Origin: UBA1724 sp963632245
GTDB lineage: Bacteria; Verrucomicrobiota; Lentisphaeria; Oligosphaerales; Oligosphaeraceae
Length of the DNA: 64,000 nucleotides
Assembly: GCA_963632245.1 (NCBI GenBank)
Contig: CAVGTF010000001.1
Span: 1 to 64,000, forward strand
Reading direction: 5' to 3'
Numbering within the stretch: the first letter of the stretch is position 1; every line of letters begins with the position of its first letter. Positions 26,987 to 35,445 of the stretch are shown one piece after another. Below the pieces are notes generated by a model that saw only the letters and a program-made list of their open reading frames with translations, made no database searches and was not told the DNA's origin. The position numbers and the translations under genes were made by a program.

Positions 26987-27101
26987 ATTCGGCAATTTGT
27001 AGACTTTCCATTCGGCAATTTGTAGACTTTCCATTCGGCAATTTGTGGGATTTCCATTCGGCAATTTGTGGGATTTCCATTCGGCAATTTGTGGAATCCC
27101 T
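26987..27101. repeat. Five tandem 23-bp iteron-like repeats
   Basis: The unit ATTCGGCAATTTGTRGRMTT plus TCC starts at 26987, 27010, 27033, 27056 and 27079, always 23 bp apart. The first two units read TAGACTTTCC and the next ones TGGGATTTCC, so the array has two sub-types. It lies 76 bp upstream of the DUF4143 ATPase start. 23 bp is close to two helical turns, as for protein-binding iterons, but a simple minisatellite is equally possible. Confidence 0.9.
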
Positions 27102-27129
27102 GCCCCCTCTGGTTGTTCTGCAGCGCGCA

Positions 27130-27345
27130 CTTACCACCGGAGCGGGCTTACCTAGCGTAAGTTTCGCAGGAAGATCTCCAAAGGACGGATGGCTGCCGCC
27201 CCCGAACCCCCGCTTTGCCGGGTAAAAGGGAGAAAGTAGTAGGGAAGAGGTTTATTCGGTGCCTGCGGCGCTCTTCCGCCTACCGGCGGTACCAATACCG
27301 GGCCTAGGGGCTAGCGCAAGGGCGGCATCTGGGTGTAAGGGCAAA
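27130..27345 (+). repeat. Mosaic intergenic repeat, copy 6
   Basis: Contains CTCCAAAGGACGGATGGCTG with CCGCCCCCG, then AAAGGGAGAAAGTAGTAGGG, GGTGCCTGCGGCGC, CTTCCGCCTACCGGCGGTA and CTAGGGGCTAGCGC. It leads into the tandem array that follows. No gene seen. Confidence 0.7.
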
Positions 27346-27780
27346 GGGGGTGCGGGGGGCGTGCCCCCAGTCCTTTGGATATCCCCCCGTCCAGCTTCTT
27401 CCGCCTACCGGCGGCACGGCACTTCCCCCATACAAACACCTACTGCGGCCCTAGAGTATTCGGGGGGGTGCGGGGGGCGTGCCCCCAGTCCTTTGGATAT
27501 CCCCCCGTCTAGCTTCTTCCGCCTACCGGCGACACGGCACTTCCCCCATACAAGCACCTACTGCGCCCCTAGAGTATTCTGGGGGGTGCGGGGGGCGTGC
27601 CCCCAGTCCTTTGGATATCCCCCCCTACCTTCTTCCGCCTACCGGCGGTACGGCACTAGCCCCCATACAAGCACCTACTGCGGCCCTAGAGTATTCGGGG
27701 GGTGCGGGGGGCGTGCCCCCAGTCCTTTGGATATCCCCCCCGTCCAGCTTCTTCCGCCTACCGGCGGCACCAATGCCGGC
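27346..27780 (+). repeat. Tandem array, 3.6 copies of a 116-118-bp unit
   Basis: The TGCGGGGGGCGTGCCCCC hairpin starts at 27351, 27469, 27587 and 27703, giving periods of 118, 118 and 116 bp. Each unit contains CAGTCCTTTGGATATCCCCC, CTTCTTCCGCCTACCGGCG, ATACAARCACCTACTGCG and CTAGAGTATTC. Near-identical copies indicate recent amplification. Open frames across it are repeat artefacts. The 120 bp after the array (to 27901) hold a short CATTGCGCATTGCGCGCC stretch and nothing I can call. Confidence 0.9.
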
Positions 27781-27901
27781 CCCCCACATTGCACATTACA
27801 CATTGCGCATTGCGCGCCAATATGGGCGCGCCAGCGTTTTGGCGGCACGCAGTGGCGCCAAGGCCCACTGCAGAGTGGCCACAACTCCTAATTCCTCATT
27901 C

Positions 27902-29359
27902 TCAATAGGTTACCACCTTCGCCACCATCGTGGTATTGGGGGTGAACTTACGGATCCAGACGATGGTATTTCCCTGTGGAAGATCGAGGTGTAGGACCTC
28001 CTGGACGCCGTTATTCTCGGCCAGAACAGCCAGTTTTCCATCGGCGGGGCGATCCACGCGTTGCATCCAGACATATTTCGGGAGAGTGATCCAGGAGCGC
28101 AGATCCGCGGCGGTAGTCGAGATCGCCCAGGCGGCGGCGGCCATCTGCGCGAGCTCGGCGGCCATCTGCGCGGAGTAGTTATCGCCAGCGGAATCCGCCG
28201 CGATCCCCAGGGCGACCTGTGCAGCCACCTTCGTCGTCGCACGAGCGATCTCCCGCGGGAGCGCGCCCTTCATATACACATTGTACTCCGTGCGGATCAA
28301 CCGATCCACATCCTGAAGGAGGGTCACGGGCAGCCTCTTCTGCTCCTGACAGACCACGGAGTATACCGCCGCGGAGGAATTTTCCTGCAGGAGCGGCAAT
28401 GCCATTCCGGCGTAGGGCGCGTAGGCGCCGATGCCGGGCAAGAGTACCAGCGGCAGATCGATGCGGCGTTCCACGCGGTCGGGGCAGAGCCCGTCCTCCA
28501 CGTAGATCCATACCTGATCGCGGGGACGCACGCCCTTGTCCGACTCCTGGAAATCCCGCTTCACAACGGGGTTATCGGGCCGCAATCCCGCGGCATCCCG
28601 CAGAAAATCCCGTCCGCCATCCCCCTGGATCCACCGGAAGACCCCGCAGAAATGGGCGAGATAGGCGTTGGCGTAATCGGCGGTAGCCAGCCGCGAGAGA
28701 TCCACTGCCTCGGGATCATAGGAGAGCTCCGACTTCACCGTCGCCAAGAAATCGTCATCCGCAAGAACCGTCTGGGTACTCTGCTTGACATCCAATCCCT
28801 CCACGCGCTCCTTCTCGGGCACCTCCGACAACTCCCGCGACAACTCCTCCTCCGCATCCGCCAACGCCTTCCGGCGCTCGAAGAGCCAATTCTCCTGGTG
28901 TTCCGCAGCGCGATTCAGCTCCGTGCGCGTGGCCGCAAAATTCCCCATTGCGGAATACTCCAGCGCCTTGTAGAGGCAGCAGAAGATCCGGTCCTGCCCA
29001 TATCCCTGATAGGGAAACGACAGATCATTGCCCAGCATTCCCCGCACTTCCTGAATCCCACGGGTCAACGCCGACGCGCCGTCATTGGCCAAGAAGACAT
29101 CCTCCGCCAAATCCAGCTGCGAGACCGCATCCCCCGAGGCCCCCGCCGCCATATACGCATTGCCCGCCAACAACCGCCACAAGAGCTGATCGCGATTGCC
29201 GCGATCCGCCTCCCGCACCATCGTCGATGCCGCGCCATCATACCGCCCCGCCTTCATCTGGAGCTCGTAGCTCAGCAAATTGGCATTCGTACTCCGGCAG
29301 CCCGCCAGCAGGAAGGCGGAGGCGCACAGTCCCAGAAGGAGATAAGATGCGATACGCAT
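27902..29359 (-). CDS. COG3014-like lipoprotein with TPR-type N-terminus
   Basis: 485 residues. The signal peptide ends in a lipobox LLAGC (lipidated Cys21), so it is probably anchored in an envelope membrane. Residues 25-160 form helical TPR-like repeats (YDGAASTMVREADRGNRDQL, FAATRTELNRAAEHQEN), followed by a coiled stretch and a conserved C-terminal half (RPRDQVWIYVEDGLCPDR, LRSWITLPKYVWMQRVDRP) matching the uncharacterised COG3014 family. Function unknown. It diverges from tig; a TATAGT promoter candidate lies about 83 nt upstream. Confidence 0.72.
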   Translation of the reverse strand: MRIASYLLLGLCASAFLLAGCRSTNANLLSYELQMKAGRYDGAASTMVREADRGNRDQLLWRLLAGNAYMAAGASGDAVSQLDLAEDVFLANDGASALTRGIQEVRGMLGNDLSFPYQGYGQDRIFCCLYKALEYSAMGNFAATRTELNRAAEHQENWLFERRKALADAEEELSRELSEVPEKERVEGLDVKQSTQTVLADDDFLATVKSELSYDPEAVDLSRLATADYANAYLAHFCGVFRWIQGDGGRDFLRDAAGLRPDNPVVKRDFQESDKGVRPRDQVWIYVEDGLCPDRVERRIDLPLVLLPGIGAYAPYAGMALPLLQENSSAAVYSVVCQEQKRLPVTLLQDVDRLIRTEYNVYMKGALPREIARATTKVAAQVALGIAADSAGDNYSAQMAAELAQMAAAAWAISTTAADLRSWITLPKYVWMQRVDRPADGKLAVLAENNGVQEVLHLDLPQGNTIVWIRKFTPNTTMVAKVVTY

Positions 29360-29441
29360 GGTGCGAGAAGCAAGAGGTGATTGTTTCGGGGTCTGCCGGA
29401 GGGAGGGAGGGGGGTGATGCGGAGTCGCCGGCTTTTTGCTA

Positions 29442-29470
29442 ACTATAAGGCGGCGTGAGAAATGCGGAAA
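29442..29470 (-). promoter_or_regulatory. Candidate promoter of the lipoprotein gene
   Basis: On the minus strand TATAGT (29447-29442) with TTTCCG 17 bp upstream. Five of six -10 bases match. It faces away from the tig promoter, which uses the same TATAGT hexamer. Confidence 0.4.
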
Positions 29471-29506
29471 GCGTGGGGAAAGGAATGCGAAGGGCTTTCG
29501 GGAGAT

Positions 29507-29517
29507 TATAGTATGCC
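29507..29517 (+). promoter_or_regulatory. Candidate tig promoter -10 with ATGCC start signature
   Basis: TATAGT followed directly by ATGCC, the same arrangement as upstream of aroF and gpsA. Transcription would start near 29519, at the base of a hairpin with arms CTCCGCC (29521-29527) and GGCGGAG (29548-29554) that would cap the 5' end of the mRNA. Confidence 0.5.
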
Positions 29518-29604
29518 ACTCTCCGCCCGGCCTCCTGCCGAACGATCGGCGGAGTGCATTCTATAGCAACAAGCTCTTTTTCCTTACTGAAGGAGTTTTT
29601 CACC

Positions 29605-30933
29605 GTGGAAACCTACAAAAGTGGTCTGCAGGCCGACCTGATCACCCTCGCTCCGTGCTCCATGCAGTTGACTGCCGTGGTGCCCGCCAAGGACGGCAAG
29701 AAGACGTACAAGGATGTGCTGACCAAGTACACCAGCAAGATTCAGCGTCCCGGCTTCCGGGCAGGCCATGTCCCCATGTCCTACGTCCTCTCTCAATTCG
29801 GAAAGGACATCTGCGAGGAGACTGCGCAGAACCTGCTGAACCGCGCTTTGGATGAAGTGCTGGTGGAGAAGAAAGTCCGCCTCGCCGGAAAGATCTCCCT
29901 GGAGAACGACAAGCTCCCCGAATACACCCCCAACCAGGACTTCTCCCTGAAGGCTACCTTCGAGGTCTTCCCCGAATTCGAACTGCCCGCCTACCAGGGC
30001 CTCAAGGCCACCCGCAAGAAGATCGCCGTCGAGGACAAGCAGGTCGATGAGGCCGCCGAGACCTTCGTCCGCATGCACGGAAATTACGAGAAGGTCACCC
30101 GCCCCGCCGAAGCCGGCGATATGCTCCGCGTGGACTTCACCACTGACGCCGACGACGCCCTGAAGGAGATCCCCCAGGCCAAGTATATCCTCTCCGGCAC
30201 CAACTCCTGGCAGATCCTGCGGGAGCCCGAAAGCATCCCCGGCGTCATCAACGCCCTCGTGGGTGCCACCCTCGACTCCACCAAGGATGTGGAGGTCCAC
30301 TTCCCCGAGGACTTCCGCGTGAAGGAACTGGCCGGAAAGACCATCCCCTACCACTTCACCATCCGCGAAATCCACGGATTCACTCCTCCTAAGTTCGACG
30401 AGGAATTCGCAAAGCAGACCGGCGTCCACAACCTGGACGAAGTGAAGGCGAATCTCCGCGAGCAGATGGAGGCCAACGCCAAGTCCGCCGCCGAGGTGGA
30501 GGTCCTGACCAAACTCCAGAAGGACTACAGCGCCCTGCTGGACTTCCCCCTGCCCCCCGCACTGCTGGCCGAAAATCTCCAGGATGCCAAGGACCGCGCC
30601 AAGGAGCGCCTGGAGAAGCAGGGCCTGAAGGGCGAGGAATTCGACAAGAAGTTCCAGGAAGAGTGCGAGAAGGCCGACAAGGAGGTCCCCGAGTCCATGC
30701 GAATGGTCCTCGCCCTGGACGAGATCGCCCAGAAGGAGAAGGTCGAGGTGAGCCAGCAGGAGCTGCTGAACTACTGCGCCGGCCGCGCCCAGAGCATGGG
30801 CATGGATCTGGATGCCTTCCTGAACGCCGTCCAGAAGCAGGAGGGCATGCTCCAGAACATGTACTCCACCCTCATGCGCCAGAAGAGCCTGAAGGTCCTC
30901 CTGGACAAGGCCGAGATCACCGAAGAGGCATAA
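29605..30933 (+). CDS. tig: Trigger factor
   Basis: 442 residues. The GTG start is chosen because AAGGAG lies 9 nt upstream and the protein then begins [12 protein letters not shown]; upstream in-frame residues are not family-like. The N-terminal ribosome-binding domain has the basic loop [14 protein letters not shown] (GFRxGxxP signature in trigger factor), followed by the PPIase domain (about 155-240) and a long helical chaperone domain. It binds L23/L29 at the tunnel exit and chaperones nascent chains. Placement before clpP-clpX is the classic order. Confidence 0.9.
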   Translation: METYKSGLQADLITLAPCSMQLTAVVPAKDGKKTYKDVLTKYTSKIQRPGFRAGHVPMSYVLSQFGKDICEETAQNLLNRALDEVLVEKKVRLAGKISLENDKLPEYTPNQDFSLKATFEVFPEFELPAYQGLKATRKKIAVEDKQVDEAAETFVRMHGNYEKVTRPAEAGDMLRVDFTTDADDALKEIPQAKYILSGTNSWQILREPESIPGVINALVGATLDSTKDVEVHFPEDFRVKELAGKTIPYHFTIREIHGFTPPKFDEEFAKQTGVHNLDEVKANLREQMEANAKSAAEVEVLTKLQKDYSALLDFPLPPALLAENLQDAKDRAKERLEKQGLKGEEFDKKFQEECEKADKEVPESMRMVLALDEIAQKEKVEVSQQELLNYCAGRAQSMGMDLDAFLNAVQKQEGMLQNMYSTLMRQKSLKVLLDKAEITEEA

Positions 30934-31280
30934 AAGCCTCCCGTCACCACAAAACTTCGCCCGCGCAAAAGGGAAGGAGAGGAAGATGGACACCGTCTTC
31001 CTTCCTCCCTCCTCCCTGCGCGTCCCCCCCCGATACGCACGCGAACACGCCACGGCATAGCGCCGCGGCGCGCCGCCGTGTGCCTATGTCACGCCGCCGG
31101 CACGGTCCTCAGACACACCGGCGGCACTCTTGTACGCGTACGCCTGCGCGCATAGGCGCACCGGGCGCGCCCGCGAAAACGCGACTCCGCCCACCGTCCC
31201 TCCGCTCTCTCAGCCTTCCGCTGGAGTCCGAGCAGAGGATCCACCGCACCACACCCAAACCTATTTCCCGGAGGAAAACT
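30934..31280 (+). other. tig-clpP spacer with palindromes and alternating purine-pyrimidine tracts, no gene
   Basis: 347 bp without a credible ORF. Contains a purine-rich GGGAAGGAGAGGAAGATGG tract opposite a CTTCCTTCCTCCC tract (able to form a long hairpin), the palindrome GCGCCGCGGCGC inside CACGGC/GCCGTG arms, CGCCGG/CCGGCG arms and TGTACGCGTACGCCTGCG. A clpP promoter is expected here but I see no clear -10/-35. Confidence 0.4.
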
Positions 31281-31886
31281 ATGAGTTTCTACGCACCCTA
31301 CGTCATTGAGCAGACCGGCAACGGCGAGCGGCAATACGACATCTACTCCCGCCTGCTGAAGGACCGCATTGTCATGCTGGGCAGCGAGGTTGACGACGCG
31401 GTCGCCAACTGCATCATGGCGCAGTTCCTCTTCCTGCAGAGCGAGGATCCCAAGAAGGACATCCACTTCTACATCAACTCCCCCGGCGGCGTGGTCTCCG
31501 CGGGCCTGGCCATCTACGACACCATGCAGATGCTCTCCTGCGATGTGCGCACCTACTGCATCGGACAGGCCGCCTCCATGGGCGCCGTCCTACTGGCCGC
31601 CGGCGCCGCCGGAAAGCGCTTCGCCCTGCCGCACTCCCGCATCATGATCCACCAGCCCTCCGGCGGCTGCCAGGGCACCGCGGCCGACATCAACATCCAG
31701 GCGCAGGAGATCATGAAGACCAAGGCCGTCCTCTACGATATCCTCGCCAAGCACATCGGAAAGACCGCCGAACAGATCGCCAAGGACTCCGAACGCGACT
31801 TCTTCATGTCCGCCCAGGAAGCCCGTGACTACCACGTGGTAGACGCCATCATCGAGCCCCAGCCCAAGGCCACCGCCAAGAACTAG
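31281..31886 (+). CDS. clpP: ATP-dependent Clp protease proteolytic subunit
   Basis: 201 residues, typical. The catalytic triad is Ser99 ([14 protein letters not shown]), His124 ([10 protein letters not shown]) and Asp173 ([15 protein letters not shown]). [19 protein letters not shown] is also diagnostic. It forms the tetradecameric proteolytic chamber that works with ClpX, encoded 9 nt downstream. A GGAGG ribosome site precedes the ATG. Confidence 0.97.
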   Translation: MSFYAPYVIEQTGNGERQYDIYSRLLKDRIVMLGSEVDDAVANCIMAQFLFLQSEDPKKDIHFYINSPGGVVSAGLAIYDTMQMLSCDVRTYCIGQAASMGAVLLAAGAAGKRFALPHSRIMIHQPSGGCQGTAADINIQAQEIMKTKAVLYDILAKHIGKTAEQIAKDSERDFFMSAQEARDYHVVDAIIEPQPKATAKN

Positions 31887-31895
31887 CGCCCATCC

Positions 31896-33485
31896 ATGGC
31901 AACGACTACCAAGACCAAGCGCACCACCCGCAAGAGCGAAAGCCGGTGCATCATGTGCGGCGAGTGCTACCCCCACGAGGAACTCGCCGTCGATCTCTCA
32001 CACCTGGACGAACACCTCCCCGTCGTCTGCAAACACTGCGCGCACGCCTTCCTGGATGCCACATACGTCTGCCATGACCCCGAGACCATGGCGCACCTCC
32101 AGGCACTGGGACTCTGCTACGAACGCGGCATCACTACCCCCGGATGCTGGACCTCCCTGGCCGATTTCATGCGAAATCTGGTGATCATGGGCCAGGACGA
32201 CATCGTGGAGCGCTGCGGCGTCAACCCCCAGGCAGTCGCTCCCGAGGCCCTCGCCGGCAAGCGCCGTTCCGAATTCGCCGATTTCATCGCCAGCAATTCG
32301 GCGCCCCGCCGCAAGAAGGACCAGGGCCTCTCCTGGGACAGCCTCCAGACTCCGAAGGAGATCTACGACTACCTGAGCCAGTATTGCTACGGTCAGGAGG
32401 AGGCCAAGCGCACTCTCTCCGTGGCGGTCTTCAACCACTACAAGCGCGTCCTCTTCGAGCGGCAGCAGCTCGCAAAGGGCATCGCCCCCCAGGATACCGT
32501 GGAGCTGACCAAGAGCAACGTGCTCATGATCGGCCCCACCGGCTCCGGAAAGACCCTCCTGGCACAGGCACTGGCGCGACTGCTGAAGGTGCCCTTCGCC
32601 ATCTCCGACGCCACTACCCTCACCGAGGCCGGATACGTTGGCGAGGATGTAGAGAACATCCTTCTGCGGCTGGTGCAAGCCGCCGACTACGACCTGGAGA
32701 AGGCCGAGGTGGGCATCGTCTATGTGGACGAGATTGACAAGATCGCCCGCAAGACCCAGAATGTCTCCATCACCCGCGATGTCTCCGGCGAAGGCGTGCA
32801 GCAGGCGCTGCTGAAGATCGTGGAGAACACGGTGGCGAACATTCCTCCCAAGGGCGGCCGCAAGCACCCCGACCAGGAATACATCCACCTGAATACCAAG
32901 AACATCCTCTTTATCTGCGGCGGCGCCTTCGTGGGACTCGACAAGATCGTCTCCCGACGCGGCGGTTCCCGACAGCTCGGATTCCTCCATGGTGACAGCA
33001 GCGAGAGCGCCGACGAGGCGGTGGCCCGCAAGGAGCAGGAGGATATCGCGAAGAATCCCCTGAGCCACGTGGAGCCCGAGGACCTGGTGCAATTCGGACT
33101 CATCCCCGAATTCGTGGGACGCCTCCCCATCATCGCCTCCCTCAGGGAGCTCTCCCAGGACGACCTGCTGCACATCCTCACCGAGCCCAAGAACTCCCTG
33201 GTGAAGCAGTATCAGGAGCTCATGAAACTCTCTGGCATCAAGCTGACCATCACCCAGGACGCCCTGGAAGCCGTCGCCGCCATCGCCCACACCAAGGGCA
33301 CCGGCGCCCGCGGACTGCGCGCCATCCTAGAGAAGCGGATGCTGGATGTCATGTTCGAGATTCCCAAGGCCTCCGAGGGCCTGTCGGGCGAATGCATCGT
33401 GGACGCCGGCGTGATCCGCGGCGAGAAGCCCGCCGAGCTCGTCATGCACAAGAAGGGCACTCCCGAACTCCCCTTCCCCGCATGA
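31896..33485 (+). CDS. clpX: ATP-dependent Clp protease ATP-binding subunit ClpX, extended form
   Basis: 529 residues, about 100 more than usual. The N-terminal zinc-binding domain keeps CIMC (18, 21) and CKHC (45, 48). Between it and the AAA+ core lies an extra region of about 90 residues (approx. 52-145), moderately Cys-rich (VCHD, LCYERG, PGCW, VERCGVN). The core is normal: [20 protein letters not shown], Walker A GPTGSGKT (213-220), Walker [12 protein letters not shown], the [10 protein letters not shown] segment and [12 protein letters not shown]. It unfolds substrates for ClpP. The stop overlaps the next gene as ATGA. Confidence 0.94.
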   Translation: MATTTKTKRTTRKSESRCIMCGECYPHEELAVDLSHLDEHLPVVCKHCAHAFLDATYVCHDPETMAHLQALGLCYERGITTPGCWTSLADFMRNLVIMGQDDIVERCGVNPQAVAPEALAGKRRSEFADFIASNSAPRRKKDQGLSWDSLQTPKEIYDYLSQYCYGQEEAKRTLSVAVFNHYKRVLFERQQLAKGIAPQDTVELTKSNVLMIGPTGSGKTLLAQALARLLKVPFAISDATTLTEAGYVGEDVENILLRLVQAADYDLEKAEVGIVYVDEIDKIARKTQNVSITRDVSGEGVQQALLKIVENTVANIPPKGGRKHPDQEYIHLNTKNILFICGGAFVGLDKIVSRRGGSRQLGFLHGDSSESADEAVARKEQEDIAKNPLSHVEPEDLVQFGLIPEFVGRLPIIASLRELSQDDLLHILTEPKNSLVKQYQELMKLSGIKLTITQDALEAVAAIAHTKGTGARGLRAILEKRMLDVMFEIPKASEGLSGECIVDAGVIRGEKPAELVMHKKGTPELPFPA

Positions 33486-34630
33486 GCCGACTCGCCGCCA
33501 TCGCAGCACTCCTGACCGCCGCCGCACTCCTGCTGGCGGCGGCAGGGACCCTGTGCGCCGCCGAAAAGGCACCCGCCCGCAAAAAGCCGCTCTTGACCTC
33601 CCGGCCCGCGAAGCCCGCCTCTCCGGCGAAGCCCACCTCTAGCCGCCCCATGCCCGCGGTCCCCAAGGCGCCCGCCACCACCACCGCAGGCTGGCCGGTC
33701 CCCCAGCCCAAGAAGGCGCTCCGGGAGATCACGCACCTGAAGCGGACCTACGTGGATCTGCTGGATCTGGCGGCGCGCTATGGCTTCAAGAGCGCCACGA
33801 AGAAAAGCGGAAAGGACTTCACCCTGACCCTCACGACGCCGCGAAGCGAGACCCTGGCCTTCACGGAACGCCAGCCCTTCTGCCAGATCGCCGGCATCCA
33901 GGCCAGTCTCAGCTTCCCCGTCATCGTCAACCACGGCCGCTTCTACCTGGAGAAGACCGATTTCACGGAACTGCTGGAGCCGCTCCTCCAGACCGCGAAA
34001 CTCCCCCGCCGCACCATCCAGCACATCGTGGTGGATGCCGGACACGGCGGCAAGGACCAGGGCGCCGCACGCGGAAAATTCCTGGAGAAGGACCTGAACC
34101 TGCTCATGGCGCGAAAGGTGGCCTCCATCCTCCGCAAGCGCGGCTACAAGGTCAGCATGACCCGCAACGGCGACACCACCCTCACGCTGGATCAGCGCTG
34201 TTCCTTCGCCGAATCCAAGAAGGCGGATCTCTTCCTCTCCATCCACACCAATGCCATGGAAAGCACCGATGGCAATGGCATCGAGGTCTACGTAGCCAAT
34301 CCCCCCGGCGTCCCCTCCGTGGGCACCACAAACATTGGCAAGCAGGGAAAAGCCACGCCCTTCCAGCGCACCAGCGCACTCTGGGGATTCTTCACCCAGC
34401 GGGCACTCCTCAAGGCAACCGGCGCCGAGGACCGCGGACTGCGCCGCAAGCAATTCAAGGTCATCATCGATACCCCCGCACCCGCCATGCTGGTGGAAAT
34501 CGGATACCTCTCCAACGAAAAAGAACGCGCAAAGCTCCAGCGCGCCGACTACCAGGATAGCCTGGCCGTGGCCATCTGCGACGGCATCGACCAACTCCGA
34601 AATGCCGTAAAGCCACAGAAGGCAAAATAA
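33482..34630 (+). CDS. N-acetylmuramoyl-L-alanine amidase (Amidase_3)
   Basis: 382 residues. Signal peptide (1-25, ending TLCAAEK), then a Pro/Ala/Lys-rich linker and a small N-terminal domain (about 80-180). The C-terminal amidase domain carries zinc ligands H188 ([11 protein letters not shown]), E202 (EKDLNLL) and H255 (SIHTNAM) and catalytic E339 ([10 protein letters not shown]). It cleaves the stem peptide from peptidoglycan in the periplasm, as AmiABC do in cell separation. The start overlaps the clpX stop (ATGA), an unusual partner. Confidence 0.9.
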   Translation: MSRLAAIAALLTAAALLLAAAGTLCAAEKAPARKKPLLTSRPAKPASPAKPTSSRPMPAVPKAPATTTAGWPVPQPKKALREITHLKRTYVDLLDLAARYGFKSATKKSGKDFTLTLTTPRSETLAFTERQPFCQIAGIQASLSFPVIVNHGRFYLEKTDFTELLEPLLQTAKLPRRTIQHIVVDAGHGGKDQGAARGKFLEKDLNLLMARKVASILRKRGYKVSMTRNGDTTLTLDQRCSFAESKKADLFLSIHTNAMESTDGNGIEVYVANPPGVPSVGTTNIGKQGKATPFQRTSALWGFFTQRALLKATGAEDRGLRRKQFKVIIDTPAPAMLVEIGYLSNEKERAKLQRADYQDSLAVAICDGIDQLRNAVKPQKAK

Positions 34631-34714
34631 CTCGCCTCCCTCCCCTTTCCTAAAAGACATACGCGCGTACGCGCACGATCCGCCGCACGCGCACGCCTCC
34701 CGCGCCTCTCCGAA

Positions 34715-34735
34715 GAGAGGGCATCCCGCCCTCTC
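34715..34735 (+). other. Stem-loop between the amidase gene and pyrE
   Basis: GAGAGGGC-atccc-GCCCTCTC, an 8-bp perfect stem 80 nt past the amidase stop and 38 nt before pyrE. No T-run follows; it may stabilise mRNA ends or attenuate. The same spacer holds an alternating CATACGCGCGTACGCGCACG tract (34667-34686). Confidence 0.45.
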
Positions 34736-34773
34736 CGCAAATCTCTCACTACTCCTACAAAGGAATCCCCATC

Positions 34774-35343
34774 ATGAACGAAACCGAAATCCTGAAGTAC
34801 ATGTCCGACACCGGCGCCCTGCTCAACGGACACTTCCTCCTGCGCAGCGGACTCCACAGCGACCAGTATTTCCAGGCCGCGCTCCTCCTGCAATACGCCG
34901 ATATCGCCAGCAAGCTCTGCGCGGAAATGGCAAAGCCCTGGGCCGGCGAAAACATCGATGTGGTCCTCTCTCCCGCCATCGGCGGCATCGTGGTCGGACA
35001 GGAGGTCGCAAAGGCCCTCCAGACCCGCGCAATCTTCGCCGAAAAGGACGACCAGTCAAACCTGATCCTCCGCCGCGGCTTCACCCTGAAGCCCGGCGAG
35101 CGCGTCCTCATCGCGGAGGATGTGGTCACAAAAGGCGGACGCGTCCAGCAGACCATCGACCTGGCACGCTCCTTCGGCGCCATCCCCGTGGGCGTCACCG
35201 TCATGGTGGACCGCAGCCACGGCGACGTGGATTTCGGCATCCCCTTCCATAGCCTCATCAAGCTCTCCCTGCGCACCTTCAACCCCGCCGAATGCCCCAT
35301 CTGCGCACAGGGCAAGCCCCTGGAACACCCCGGTTCCAAATAA
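34774..35343 (+). CDS. pyrE: Orotate phosphoribosyltransferase
   Basis: 189 residues. The PRPP-binding motif is VLIAEDVVTKGGRV; FLLRSGLHSDQYFQ, VVLSPAIGGIVVGQEVA and FAEKDD are further OPRT blocks. It makes OMP in pyrimidine synthesis. A short C-terminal CPIC segment with AQGKPLEHPGSK is typical of this subgroup. AAAGGA precedes the start. No other pyr genes are nearby. Confidence 0.95.
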   Translation: MNETEILKYMSDTGALLNGHFLLRSGLHSDQYFQAALLLQYADIASKLCAEMAKPWAGENIDVVLSPAIGGIVVGQEVAKALQTRAIFAEKDDQSNLILRRGFTLKPGERVLIAEDVVTKGGRVQQTIDLARSFGAIPVGVTVMVDRSHGDVDFGIPFHSLIKLSLRTFNPAECPICAQGKPLEHPGSK

Positions 35344-35445
35344 CCCGTCCCCCAATCCCCCCGGAGAGCGCCGCGCACCGTGCGCCGCGCAATCCCTCCG
35401 GAGGACCGCCTCCCAGATCCCCAGCCCCCACTGTCCCCTAGAACG

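Noticed and set aside
26987..27101. CRISPR array from the 23-bp repeats
   Set aside because: The units are directly adjacent with no unique spacers, and no cas genes are near.
26907..27137. Small open frames over the 23-bp repeats
   Set aside because: 23 is not a multiple of 3, so the frame rotates through the repeats; no start signal or family resemblance.
27346..27780. CRISPR array from the 118-bp units
   Set aside because: The complete unit, not only a short repeat, is conserved, so there are no variable spacers.
27259..27994. Two overlapping open frames of 170-210 codons in the 118-bp array
   Set aside because: They are made of the tandem repeat itself; the products are repeats of CPQSFGYPP-like sequence in several frames.
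30960..31010. Rho-independent terminator after tig from the purine/pyrimidine inverted tracts
   Set aside because: The arms are imperfect, the loop is long and no T-run follows.
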